The position numbers were made by a program, and so were the translations under genes. Of a stretch of 13,488 nt of DNA, positions 1 through 7,498 are shown one piece after another; position 1 is the first letter of the stretch, and each line of letters opens with the position of its first letter. This DNA comes from Syntrophaceae bacterium UBA2208 (GTDB taxonomy: Bacteria > Desulfobacterota > BSN033 > UBA1163), in contig DCUS01000107.1 in the NCBI GenBank assembly GCA_002327885.1, positions 3,772 to 17,259 of the forward strand, written 5' to 3'. The notes under the pieces are model-generated. The model was given only the letters and a program-made list of their open reading frames with translations, was not told the origin of the DNA and did no database searches.

Positions 1-521
1 TTCGTCCCATCCGGATCCAGACCGATGGTCGGCTCATCCAGGAAGATGAGTTTGGGCTCTTTGATCAGAACCTCCGCAATCCCAAGACGCTGTCTCATCC
101 CCTTCGAATAAGTCCCGACCTTTTTCCCCACTTCTTCTAAAAGATCGACCACCTTGAGCGATTCACCGATTTTCTCATTGGAAATCTTATCGGGAATGCG
201 ATTTAATCTCGCAATATATTGAAGGTTTTGCCTGGCATCCATGTCATCATAGAAGCCAACATTCTCAGGGAGATATCCAACCTTCTCCTTGACATGAAAA
301 GGGTCCCGTGTTGGGTCAAAACCGATGACCCTGACTTTCCCGGATGTGGGTTCGGTCAGTCCCAGAAACATGAGCAGCGTGGTCGTCTTTCCCGCCCCGT
401 TCGGGCCAAGGAATCCAAATACCTCTCCCTCATGAATCTGGAGGTTAAGGTTGTTCACTGCAATCTGATGACCATATTTTTTGGTCAGTCCTTCTGCTTC
501 AATGATGGCCTGGTTTTCCAC
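1..521 (-). CDS. ABC transporter ATP-binding protein (partial, C-terminus off the window)
   Basis: ATPase subunit of an ABC transporter, acting on the inner face of the cytoplasmic membrane. Translating the minus strand from GTG at 521 gives 173 residues before the window edge. Visible motifs are Walker A GPNGAGKTT (39-47), a Q-loop region GYLPENVGFYDDM with Glu where Gln is usual, signature YSKGMRQRLGIA (138-149), Walker B LIFLDEPT (158-165) and D-loop GLDP. The fold order is that of the CcmA/NatA-type ATPases used by export and multidrug systems. The GTG start is supported by a GGGGAG ribosome site about 8 bases upstream, inside the last codons of the preceding gene, whose TAA ends only one base before this GTG. 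The two are therefore translationally coupled. The permease is expected downstream, beyond base 1. The substrate cannot be told. Confidence 0.93.
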   Translation of the reverse strand, partial: MENQAIIEAEGLTKKYGHQIAVNNLNLQIHEGEVFGFLGPNGAGKTTTLLMFLGLTEPTSGKVRVIGFDPTRDPFHVKEKVGYLPENVGFYDDMDARQNLQYIARLNRIPDKISNEKIGESLKVVDLLEEVGKKVGTYSKGMRQRLGIAEVLIKEPKLIFLDEPTIGLDPDGT

Positions 522-522
522 G

Positions 523-1734
523 TTAACGTCTCCCCAACCAGATGAATAAAGCGCTCAATCCGGCAATCACAAAGATGATGATGCCGATTCCGATCCACCC
601 CCAGGCGGTGGAGGCTTTTACCGTGACTCGAAATTCAACGGTCTTATCCGATTTCTCTCCATTCACCATGACGCCTACGGAATAGTCTCCGACGAGAGCT
701 TGCGGGGCAGGCTTGATCGCCACCTCTACCTGTTTCAAGGCGTTGGGCTCCAAGGCATCAATTTTTTCGGGTTTAAAAGTAACCTCCCAATTTTCGGGTT
801 TAAAAGAAGAAAAGTTTATATTTCGGTTGACCGCAGAACCCGTATTTTTCACAAAGAGGGAAAGGTTAGCTGTTTTTCCTGGCGTAGCCTCCAAGGAGAG
901 AATCCCCGTCGGGGTCCCCGCATCGAGTTTGTATATGCCTGTCAGGATCACCATTAATTTTACTTCCGCCTTCTTATCCCCTGAGCTAATCCTCACCAGG
1001 ACGGGATATTCTCCAGACATGGCATCTTTGGGGGGGGTGACTTCCACGGCTACGGTTTGGCTCTGTGCTCCTTTGATGCGGAGGCTCGAGATCTGTTTGG
1101 CTTCGTAAGCGGGCTTGAAGTTGATCTCCCACTTCTCCGGTCCCATGGCGACGAGGTTCATCGTACGATCGCTTTCACTTTTATTCATCACTTCAAGGGA
1201 AAATTCGAACTTCGCATCCGTTTGGCCTCTCAACACAGGATAAGAGGTGGTGATCTGGATATCATCGGCTCCGGTGACTCGCTCTTGAACACCCACCGTC
1301 AGCTTGTGTGTGGAGGTGAGTTTTCCATCGATCGTCTGAGCATCAAATTGGAAAACATATGTCCCGACTCCTATCGTTTTATCAGGCTCCAAATTGAGAG
1401 ACAGATTTTTCGTCTTCCCATTCGGGACATACATTCCGGTGATCAGATAACTGGCTCCCTTCAACTGCGCCTTCCATCCTTTCGGGACAGTCGCAATTTT
1501 TACATCGATCGTCTCATCCGCCCGTCCCTTGTTTTCTAAAACCAGATCCATTCTCACGGCCTCTCCCTTTGAGACAATCACTCCTGAGAATTCCGGATAA
1601 ACAGCAATACCACGCTCCGGCCTAAGATCCCTCTTCTCCTCCTGGGCCAGGAGGTAGGATGGTAAGATGAGACAACTGATCAGAAATACTAAAACAAAAA
1701 ATGATGAACTCCCGCCTTGATTCACTCGCCACAT
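523..1734 (-). CDS. Secreted, membrane-anchored NEW3-domain protein, partner of an ABC transporter
   Basis: 403 residues. A signal peptide occupies about 1-30 (hydrophobic stretch SFFVLVFLISCLILPSYLLA, cleavage likely after LLA). Three similar Ig-like beta-sandwich blocks follow, at roughly 44-150, 157-265 and 270-372. Each has the NEW3 pattern of a Gly-start strand, a hydrophobic strand ending in N-K/T-G or similar, and a GW/KWE/NWE turn (PKGWKAQL, PEKWEINF, PENWEVTF). A C-terminal membrane helix spans about 378-398 (WIGIGIIIFVIAGLSALFIW) and ends LGRR, so the body lies outside the cytoplasmic membrane. Proteins of this build (COG1470-like) often sit beside ABC ATPases, as here, and may act as an extracytoplasmic accessory. 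The exact role is unknown. The ATG has a GGAGGGAG site just upstream, and a promoter lies about 85 bases further up. Confidence 0.85.
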   Translation of the reverse strand: MWRVNQGGSSSFFVLVFLISCLILPSYLLAQEEKRDLRPERGIAVYPEFSGVIVSKGEAVRMDLVLENKGRADETIDVKIATVPKGWKAQLKGASYLITGMYVPNGKTKNLSLNLEPDKTIGVGTYVFQFDAQTIDGKLTSTHKLTVGVQERVTGADDIQITTSYPVLRGQTDAKFEFSLEVMNKSESDRTMNLVAMGPEKWEINFKPAYEAKQISSLRIKGAQSQTVAVEVTPPKDAMSGEYPVLVRISSGDKKAEVKLMVILTGIYKLDAGTPTGILSLEATPGKTANLSLFVKNTGSAVNRNINFSSFKPENWEVTFKPEKIDALEPNALKQVEVAIKPAPQALVGDYSVGVMVNGEKSDKTVEFRVTVKASTAWGWIGIGIIIFVIAGLSALFIWLGRR

Positions 1735-1818
1735 AGCTCTCCCTCCTCAACACATCATCTATTCAAATTCTTCAGGCTTGATATTCCGACAAACCCGGTA
1801 GGAACTTTTTTGCCAGAA

Positions 1819-1847
1819 ATTTAATCCTTCTTCAAAGGCTTGTCAAG
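1819..1847 (-). promoter_or_regulatory. Sigma70-type promoter for the NEW3/ABC unit
   Basis: On the minus strand a perfect TTGACA (1842-1847) is followed after 17 bases by TAAATT (1819-1824). Transcription would begin near 1812, giving a leader of about 78 bases before the ATG at 1734. The match is by eye. The position, between the end of the threonine synthase-like gene and the NEW3 gene, fits a separate transcription unit. Confidence 0.6.
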
Positions 1848-1870
1848 GTAAATGTTAAAATATCTTTCCT

Positions 1871-2983
1871 TTATAACATTTTTCCAGCGGATTTCAAACC
1901 GATACCCGTAAAAATAGATACGACGGTTTCTTTGCGCCTCCTTCCCTCCAAATACTTTTTCAATCCGGCAACCGCAGCTGCAGAGGTGGGCTCGATAAAG
2001 TAACCTTTTCGACCCATTTCTTTCATGGCCGATTTGATTTCCCTCTCCGTAACCGCCAGAACCTCCCCATGCGTATCTCGAATCGCATCTAATATCTGTT
2101 TCCCTCTGACAGGCGCTGCAATGGCAATCCCTTCGGCAATGGTCTCCTTCTTTTCAATCGGCCGGGTCTCCCTCCAGCCTTTTTTAAAAGCCTCATAAAG
2201 AGGGGCGCAAGAAGTGGATTGGACGCCCACCAGTTTAGGAATTCTTTTAATCATTCCTGCTTCCTTTAACTCTTTAAACCCTAAATGGGCTCCCAAAAAA
2301 ATCGTCCCGTGCCCGATGGGGAGGACAAGCGTATCCGGAACTTTCCGGCCTATCTGTTCCCAGACTTCAAAAGCAAAGGTTTTTGTTCCATGGAGGAAGA
2401 AGGGGTTCCAGCAATGGCTGGCATATGGAAGGATAGAAGCCGCTTCCATCGCCTTCTCCGCGGTCTTTTCCCTTGAACCCTCAACTTTTTTTAGGGTCGC
2501 CCCATAGGCCTGAATTTGGACTAATTTCCCGCGAGAGGTATCATACGGGACATAAATATCACACTTGATCCCCGCCTTGGCGCAGTAGGCCGCTATGGCG
2601 GAACCCGCATTTCCTGAAGAATCCTCAACCACCTTTTGAACCTTCCATTCCTTCATTTTGCTGATCAGAACAGTGGCTCCGCGGTCTTTATAAGATCCCG
2701 TCGGAAAAAGGTAATCCATCTTTATCAGAACGGGATGTCCATTGAATTCAACCTCTTCCAGGGGCGTGAATCCCTCATTCATGGAGAGGATCGATGTATG
2801 ATTCTGAATCGGGATGGCCTCTCGATATCGCCAGAGGGTTGGAGCTCTCTTTAAAATTTTTTGAATGGGGAATTCGGATTCGAATTCGAGGTCAAGAAAG
2901 GAGCCGCATTCGCATCGCCATCTCGAGGGGTGCAGAGAATAGAAACGTTTACAATTTGAACAAAAAAATCTTTCCATATCCAT
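1871..2983 (-). CDS. thrC: Threonine synthase-type PLP-dependent enzyme
   Basis: Fold-type II PLP enzyme of 370 residues. Threonine synthases of this branch convert O-phospho-L-homoserine to threonine and phosphate in the cytoplasm. An N-terminal CxxC...CxC zinc-ribbon-like module (C8, C11, C24, C26) is followed by GFTPL (71-75). The PLP lysine is K99 in TGSYKDRGA. SSGNAGSAIA (122-131) contacts the cofactor, a glycine-rich loop PIGHGT (222-227) sits where the phosphate of PLP binds, EPTSAAAVAG spans 331-340, and FTGIGLK is near the C-terminus. These match threonine synthase better than cystathionine beta-synthase or threonine dehydratase, but a related activity cannot be excluded. The ATG at 2983 has GGGGA only two bases upstream. 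The in-frame ATG at 2977 has better spacing and may be the true start. The gene follows the sensor kinase by 58 bp with no clear promoter between. Confidence 0.85.
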   Translation of the reverse strand: MDMERFFCSNCKRFYSLHPSRWRCECGSFLDLEFESEFPIQKILKRAPTLWRYREAIPIQNHTSILSMNEGFTPLEEVEFNGHPVLIKMDYLFPTGSYKDRGATVLISKMKEWKVQKVVEDSSGNAGSAIAAYCAKAGIKCDIYVPYDTSRGKLVQIQAYGATLKKVEGSREKTAEKAMEAASILPYASHCWNPFFLHGTKTFAFEVWEQIGRKVPDTLVLPIGHGTIFLGAHLGFKELKEAGMIKRIPKLVGVQSTSCAPLYEAFKKGWRETRPIEKKETIAEGIAIAAPVRGKQILDAIRDTHGEVLAVTEREIKSAMKEMGRKGYFIEPTSAAAVAGLKKYLEGRRRKETVVSIFTGIGLKSAGKML

Positions 2984-3042
2984 GATCCCCGCATAGAGCC
3001 AAGCACATAAAGCATCGCGTGGAAAAATAAAAAAATAATGCG

Positions 3043-4893
3043 CTAAGCGTTCCCTTTGTCAATAAGATGAAACATTACTCGAAAGGTCGTCTGGCCTTCT
3101 CCGGACTCCGCCTCCGTTTTTCCACCCATCAGTTTGACCAATCGGGAGGTGATATGAAGACCCCTCCCCCTCCCCTCACCGTGCAGGTACCGCTGCTTAT
3201 CTTCTTCTGAAATTTGACCGGTGTTGGTGATCTCCGCCACCGCCCACCCTTCCCTTCGATAGGACCGGATACAAAGCATCCCTCCCTCCCGGGGGATGGC
3301 ATTGGTGGCGTTGTTGAAGAGATTATCCAAAACCCTTTCAATATGAAGGGGGTAGCATCGGATCATCAGCGCTGATTCCAATCCACCTTCGACCAGATGG
3401 ATACTCTCCCGCTTCAACTCTTTCATGGTCTCCTGATTGATGAGGGAGCGGTTTTTTAGTTTCTCCGTCAAATCCACGACCTCTTCCCTCCCTTCTCCGT
3501 GAAGGGTCAAGGCCAATTCTTGAATACGTGATGCCTCTTTCAAGATAATATCCAAAGCTTGAGCCACGCTCTCTTTTTTGGAAAGAAACTCTCCTCTATC
3601 AAATATTTTCTGGATCCGTTTCGCAAACCCTGCCACCGCGATGGCCGGATTCTTAAAATCGTGCAGGATATCGTCCATCTTCTCCAATCTCAACCCTTTC
3701 ATCAATTCCTTCCCGAAGAAGATAAAAATCTCGAGCTCTTCTTCTGTAAACCTCCGGTGATGGGCCTGGGCGTCAAAGGCCAAGAAATAGTTGACGACAT
3801 CGTTCACCTTAAGAGGAATATAAAGAACGGAATGGATTTGCTGAATCTCCAGAAATCGTTTGAGGTCTGATGGAAGAAGATGGCTTTCCTGCGGATTATG
3901 GATGAGGATATAAGAGGGGAAGATCTTTTCGTTTTCAAACTCACCAAAGGGACCCGTTTGGTTCACGACCGCATCAATATAGGGTTCATTCATTACAGAA
4001 AACTTTTCCCCAATTCCATGTTGAATCTCCGGATATCCTGCTTCCAAAACGACGTACTCCCGGTCTTCACTGACCGAGAAGAGAGAACATCTCTGGATCC
4101 GCATGATGTCCACCAACTCCGGGATGACCAAATTGAAGACTTCTCTCATCTTGATGCTTTCCCGCTTCCCCAATTTCAGAAAGACTTGCTCCACAATCTT
4201 ATCTTTGGTCACATTCAATTTTTGAAGGTCCATAATTCGCTTTCGGGCGATGACGAAGCTCACTCTTCTTGAAAGCATCTCTGCGATCTTGGCCTCCAAG
4301 GGAGTAAATGTCTTATCCATTTCTTGATAATAGATCTGTAAGGATCCCTCCGTATCAACATCTTTCAAAGAGAAACGTGGTATGGAAATCGGTATGGCGA
4401 GCATGGAGTGGATTCCCTGTTTCTGAACCTTTTCCCTATTCTTATATTTTTCCTCTTTTAAGATGTTTGAGACGAAGTAACTCTGATGTGTTTTCACCAC
4501 CTCGCCGGCGATGGTGTCTTCAAAGGGGATCGCCTTTTCACGATCATCCCTCTGGGGAGGATAAGATCCAAAAGAAAGCATCTCCTCCCTCCCGGGATCG
4601 TAAATTCGTATACTCGCCGCCTCTGCTCCGAGATATTCCACCACATTTTTCGCGACGATCTCAAGAATTTCCCTCTCGGCAAGATGGGGATTGATTTCAA
4701 GGATCGTTTCGACCTGACTGATCAGTTGATCCACATATCGGTAGATCACTTCCTGGGAGATCAAGTCTACCACCCTGGTCACTTCTTCGAAAGAAAGGCA
4801 GCAACCTTTTCCACTCAGGTCAGCCATCACTGACTTCAATAGTTTTTCATCAATTTTAAAACGGTCCATATCGGCCAAAGATTTTAAAGACAC
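3043..4893 (-). CDS. Cytoplasmic GAF-domain sensor histidine kinase
   Basis: 616 residues with no membrane helix or signal peptide, so probably a soluble sensor. Two GAF-type domains are seen at about 72-215 (ending in IPIS...GSLQIYY) and 250-402 (SVLYIPLKVNDVVNYFLAFDA). The dimerisation/phosphoacceptor helix has HDFKNPAIAVAGFAKRI with His411. The ATPase domain has the N-box NLFNNATNAIP (524-534) and G2 box GEGRGRGLHITSRLVKLMGG (572-591). The G1 box reads ITNTGQIS (556-562), without the usual Asp of DxGxG, so ATP binding may be weaker or altered. No response regulator lies in the window, so it is an orphan here. The start is GTG at 4893 with no clear ribosome site. ATG at 4869 (residue 9) is an alternative. 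A perfect-consensus promoter sits immediately upstream. Confidence 0.88.
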   Translation of the reverse strand: MSLKSLADMDRFKIDEKLLKSVMADLSGKGCCLSFEEVTRVVDLISQEVIYRYVDQLISQVETILEINPHLAEREILEIVAKNVVEYLGAEAASIRIYDPGREEMLSFGSYPPQRDDREKAIPFEDTIAGEVVKTHQSYFVSNILKEEKYKNREKVQKQGIHSMLAIPISIPRFSLKDVDTEGSLQIYYQEMDKTFTPLEAKIAEMLSRRVSFVIARKRIMDLQKLNVTKDKIVEQVFLKLGKRESIKMREVFNLVIPELVDIMRIQRCSLFSVSEDREYVVLEAGYPEIQHGIGEKFSVMNEPYIDAVVNQTGPFGEFENEKIFPSYILIHNPQESHLLPSDLKRFLEIQQIHSVLYIPLKVNDVVNYFLAFDAQAHHRRFTEEELEIFIFFGKELMKGLRLEKMDDILHDFKNPAIAVAGFAKRIQKIFDRGEFLSKKESVAQALDIILKEASRIQELALTLHGEGREEVVDLTEKLKNRSLINQETMKELKRESIHLVEGGLESALMIRCYPLHIERVLDNLFNNATNAIPREGGMLCIRSYRREGWAVAEITNTGQISEEDKQRYLHGEGRGRGLHITSRLVKLMGGKTEAESGEGQTTFRVMFHLIDKGNA

Positions 4894-4910
4894 CTGTAGG
4901 GGTCAAAAAT

Positions 4911-4938
4911 ATTATAAACCTTTCCCAAAGAGTGTCAA
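4911..4938 (-). promoter_or_regulatory. Consensus sigma70 promoter for the histidine kinase gene
   Basis: Minus strand: TTGACA (4933-4938), 16-base spacer, TATAAT (4911-4916). Both hexamers match the consensus at all six positions. The expected transcription start near 4904 lies only about 10 bases before the GTG at 4893. The message would have almost no leader and no room for a normal Shine-Dalgarno site at that start. Confidence 0.7.
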
Positions 4939-5008
4939 CTTATCATCTTCCCCTCGTCAAGGGGGTTGAGGCAGGATTGACCATCAAGCTTTGATTTTAA
5001 AACGGGGG

Positions 5009-6325
5009 TTACTCCTCAAACTTTTTTATCAGGATGGCGCTATTGACTCCTCCAAAACCTGCTGAGACAGAAAGGCCAATCCTGACTTCTTTTTTTCTCG
5101 CCTGGTTGGGGACATAGTCCAGATCGCATTCCGGGTCTTGAAATTCATAGTTGAGGGTGGGGTGGATCATCCCTTTTTCAATAGACATGAGGATAGCCAT
5201 CGCTTCTACCCCTCCTGCGCCTCCCATGAGATGGCCCGTAATTGACTTGGTCGCACTGATGGGGATGGAGTAAGCCTGCTTGTCTAAAACATCTTTGAGC
5301 ATTCTTGTCTCCACCCGATCATTCATCAGAGTAGAGGTGCCATGGGGATTGATGTAATCAATCTCTTCCTTTTGAACGCCTGCCATGTTCAGAGCATCCT
5401 TGACGGCTTTCCCCAAGGCCTTTCCATCGGGATCGGGATCAGTGAGATGATAGGCGTCGGCGGTCATCCCGAATCCAATCACCTCCCCATAGATATGAGC
5501 TCCCCTATTTTTGGCGTGTTCCAATTCCTCAAACACCAACACTCCAGCCCCCTCGCCCATCACAAAGCCGTCTCTTTCACGATCAAAAGGTCGGGAGGCC
5601 TTGCTGGGTTCGTCATTCCTTGTTGACATGGCTCTTATCACATCGAACCCTCCGAATACGTAAGGGGTGATACAGGCATCTGCTCCTCCCGTAATCATGA
5701 GATCTTCCCCTCCCCCTTGAATCTGGAGAAAACTATTAATCATGGCGTGGGTGGCTGAAGCGCAAGCCGTCGAGACGGCATAAGAAGTCCCCCGGATCGA
5801 AAAATATTGGGCCACGTGTGAGGTGATGGCGCTCAAATAGATGTTCGGAAGGGCAAAAGGGGAGATTCCCCTGGGGCCTCTCGATAAAAACCGCTCATGG
5901 AAATGTTCCATCAAATCCATCGCTTCCGACCCCACTCCTAAGACCACACCGGCCTGAAAAGCATCCAACCCTTTGAGGCGATAGACTCCCGTTTGTTTGT
6001 GCACTCCGTCTCTTTCGAAATCGTCCTTTTCGAGCTCAATCCCGGCATCCCTCAGGGCGAGACTTGCGGCCACAATGGCAAATTGGGATGTTTTTCCAAA
6101 GTGCTTGGAAAATTTTGATTTCTCTATAAAATGAGAGAGATCAAACCCATCGATGGGGGCTCCAACCTGGCATCGGTATTGACTCATATCTTTATCGGGA
6201 AATGAAATCCGGCGGAAGGAGGACTTCCCCTGAATTAAACTCTCCCAATAAGCCTCTTTCCCTATCCCTACAGGAGTAACAGGACCAACGCCTGTAATGA
6301 CCACACGTTTCTGATAATTCCTCAC
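5009..6325 (-). CDS. fabF: 3-oxoacyl-[acyl-carrier-protein] synthase II-type condensing enzyme
   Basis: Condensing enzyme of the KAS I/II family, 438 residues. It extends acyl-ACP with malonyl-ACP by decarboxylative Claisen condensation in the cytoplasm. The catalytic triad is clear: Cys188 in VSTACASATHA, His328 in NPHGTST, and His365 in KSITGHLMGGAGGVE with Lys360. The N-terminal RVVITGVGPVTPVG, the PFDRERDGFVMGEGAG block (246-261) and the terminal SAGFGGVNSA are all family hallmarks. It is about 25 residues longer than E. coli FabF. The extra material is mainly a charged stretch near 98-122, before GVVLGVGSE. The start is GTG, chosen for the strong GAGGAGGAGGGGG site directly upstream. No acpP, fabD or fabG is adjacent, so it may be a dedicated or secondary synthase. 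It is divergent from the TRAP operon. Confidence 0.93.
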   Translation of the reverse strand: MRNYQKRVVITGVGPVTPVGIGKEAYWESLIQGKSSFRRISFPDKDMSQYRCQVGAPIDGFDLSHFIEKSKFSKHFGKTSQFAIVAASLALRDAGIELEKDDFERDGVHKQTGVYRLKGLDAFQAGVVLGVGSEAMDLMEHFHERFLSRGPRGISPFALPNIYLSAITSHVAQYFSIRGTSYAVSTACASATHAMINSFLQIQGGGEDLMITGGADACITPYVFGGFDVIRAMSTRNDEPSKASRPFDRERDGFVMGEGAGVLVFEELEHAKNRGAHIYGEVIGFGMTADAYHLTDPDPDGKALGKAVKDALNMAGVQKEEIDYINPHGTSTLMNDRVETRMLKDVLDKQAYSIPISATKSITGHLMGGAGGVEAMAILMSIEKGMIHPTLNYEFQDPECDLDYVPNQARKKEVRIGLSVSAGFGGVNSAILIKKFEE

Positions 6326-6354
6326 AGCCCCCTCCTCCTCGGATCGTTGTGTTA

Positions 6355-6383
6355 TTTTTATCGATTGCCCTCTTATTTGTCAA
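6355..6383 (-). promoter_or_regulatory. Sigma70-type promoter for the FabF-like gene
   Basis: Minus strand: TTGACA (6378-6383), 17-base spacer, TAAAAA (6355-6360, four of six matches). The predicted start near 6348 leaves about 22 bases to the GTG, enough for the purine-rich ribosome site. Confidence 0.6.
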
Positions 6384-6403
6384 GGCGAAAACAATGTTCG
6401 ACC

Positions 6404-6447
6404 AGAACCTCCCCGTTCAAGAAGGGGAAAGAGGGTCGGGAGGTTCT
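6404..6447. repeat. 10-bp perfect inverted repeat in the divergent promoter region
   Basis: AGAACCTCCC (6404-6413) and GGGAGGTTCT (6438-6447) are exact reverse complements separated by 24 bases. The left arm starts about 20 bases upstream of the -35 of the FabF-like gene, and the right arm is about 80 bases upstream of the TRAP -35. It could be a regulator-binding site shared by both directions or a cruciform/hairpin. It lacks a T-run and lies between divergent genes, so a terminator is unlikely. Confidence 0.5.
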
Positions 6448-6502
6448 TACAGAAAAACCTTGAAGCAAAATTTTCAAAGGGATGATGAACCCGGGTCTCA
6501 AC

Positions 6503-6526
6503 TTTTTACAACATTTTTTAACAACA
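6503..6526. promoter_or_regulatory. AT-rich direct repeat upstream of the TRAP promoter
   Basis: Two tandem near-copies, TTTTTACAACA (6503-6513) and TTTTTTAACAACA (6514-6526), end four bases before the -35 hexamer at 6530. The position suits an activator-binding site or an AT-rich UP-like element. This is inferred from position only. Confidence 0.3.
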
Positions 6527-6529
6527 GGG

Positions 6530-6558
6530 TTGACATACCGCGGGTTTAGAAATATAAA
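6530..6558 (+). promoter_or_regulatory. Sigma70-type promoter for the TRAP (TPAT) operon
   Basis: TTGACA (6530-6535), 17-base spacer, TATAAA (6553-6558). Transcription would start near 6565, giving a leader of about 42 bases with a GGGGA ribosome site 8 bases before the ATG at 6607. Confidence 0.7.
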
Positions 6559-6606
6559 CTTTAATTAAAGCAAAATAAACCTCTCGGGGTACCGGGGAAT
6601 AAGAAA

Positions 6607-7488
6607 ATGAAGCGTTTTCAGAATCGGACTCGATTTCTCTTTTATTTATGCCTCCTCCTCCTCCTCTCTGCCTGCTTCCCAAACAAGAAAATGACGGTGG
6701 GCGCAACGGCAATTTTATTGGAGGAAATCGCAAAGGCTTCCTATAGACAATCAGACCTGAGAATCCTTCGGGAGGGAATGCCCGCTTATCTGATGTTGAT
6801 CGATGGGATGGTCCAGGCAGTTCCGGACAATGAGCAGTTGCTCATCGCTGCAGCCCAGAGCTATTCTTCTTTTGCCTCCCTTTTTGTGGAAGACCAGGAT
6901 AAAGAATACGCAAATCTGCTTTATGAAAGGGGAAGGCGATATGCCCTGAGATCACTCGAAATAAGAGGGTTCAGAGAGCCCATCCAGAGGCCTTTTGATG
7001 ATTTTAAGAAGGGGTTGAAGCGTCTCGGAAAGAAAGAAGTGCCTTACCTCTTTTGGGCAGCTACCTGCTGGGCAAATTGGATTCGCCTCAACTTGGATTC
7101 GGTGGAGGCCATCTCTGAACTCCCGAGGGTGGAATGGATGATGGAAAGAGCGCTGGAGCTTGATGAAGGATTTTACTATGGCGGCCCTCATCTTTTCATG
7201 GGAATATGGTTTGCCACTCGGCCAAAAATCGCCGGTGGCGATCTCAATAAAGCTCAGGGACATTTTCGAAAGGCCCTGGACCTCGGACAAGGGAAATTTT
7301 TAATGGCCCATGTCTATTATGCAAACTATTACGCTCGAAAAATAATGAACAGAGATCTTTTCACCTCCACTCTTCAAAAAGTTTTAGACACCCCTCCGGA
7401 CACTTCTCCGGATTTAGTCCTTATCAATACCGTCGCTCAAAAACAGGCAAAAGAATTACTTAGCCACGTCGAAGAATATTTTGAATAG
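6607..7488 (+). CDS. TRAP transporter T-component lipoprotein (TatT-like, TPR fold)
   Basis: 293 residues. An N-terminal lipoprotein signal has a basic start, the hydrophobic run LFYLCLLLLL and lipobox LSAC with Cys23 as the lipidated residue, so the protein should be membrane-anchored on the periplasmic side. The mature part is all-helical and TPR-like: repeated aromatic/Ala helices, such as ERGRRYALRSLEIRGF, ALELDEGFYYGG, KAQGHFRKALDLG and FLMAHVYYANYYARK. This matches the TatT (PF16811) family known from Treponema pallidum Tp0956, which partners a DctP-type protein in tetratricopeptide-associated TRAP transporters. The placement directly ahead of dctP, dctQ and dctM supports that assignment. 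Its TAG stop lies within the ribosome site of the next gene. The family assignment is from recognition, not a search. Confidence 0.85.
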   Translation: MKRFQNRTRFLFYLCLLLLLSACFPNKKMTVGATAILLEEIAKASYRQSDLRILREGMPAYLMLIDGMVQAVPDNEQLLIAAAQSYSSFASLFVEDQDKEYANLLYERGRRYALRSLEIRGFREPIQRPFDDFKKGLKRLGKKEVPYLFWAATCWANWIRLNLDSVEAISELPRVEWMMERALELDEGFYYGGPHLFMGIWFATRPKIAGGDLNKAQGHFRKALDLGQGKFLMAHVYYANYYARKIMNRDLFTSTLQKVLDTPPDTSPDLVLINTVAQKQAKELLSHVEEYFE

Positions 7489-7491
7489 GAG
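7487..7491 (+). promoter_or_regulatory. Ribosome binding site fixing the dctP start
   Basis: AGGAG overlaps the TAG stop of the TatT gene and lies 7 bases before ATG 7499. It favours that ATG over the in-frame TTG at 7481, which would sit upstream of the site. The overlap suggests coupled translation. Confidence 0.75.
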
Positions 7492-7498
7492 AAAAAAT

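Noticed and set aside
219..1539. Several plus-strand open frames opposite the ABC ATPase and NEW3 genes
   Set aside because: They are antisense shadows. The minus-strand frames carry clear domain motifs and coupled starts.
4940..4990. Rho-independent terminator after the FabF-like gene
   Set aside because: CCCCT/AGGGG and ATCAA/TTGAT can form short stems on the minus strand but no T-run follows.
7481..7498. TTG at 7481 as the dctP start
   Set aside because: It lies upstream of the AGGAG site, which is correctly spaced for ATG 7499.
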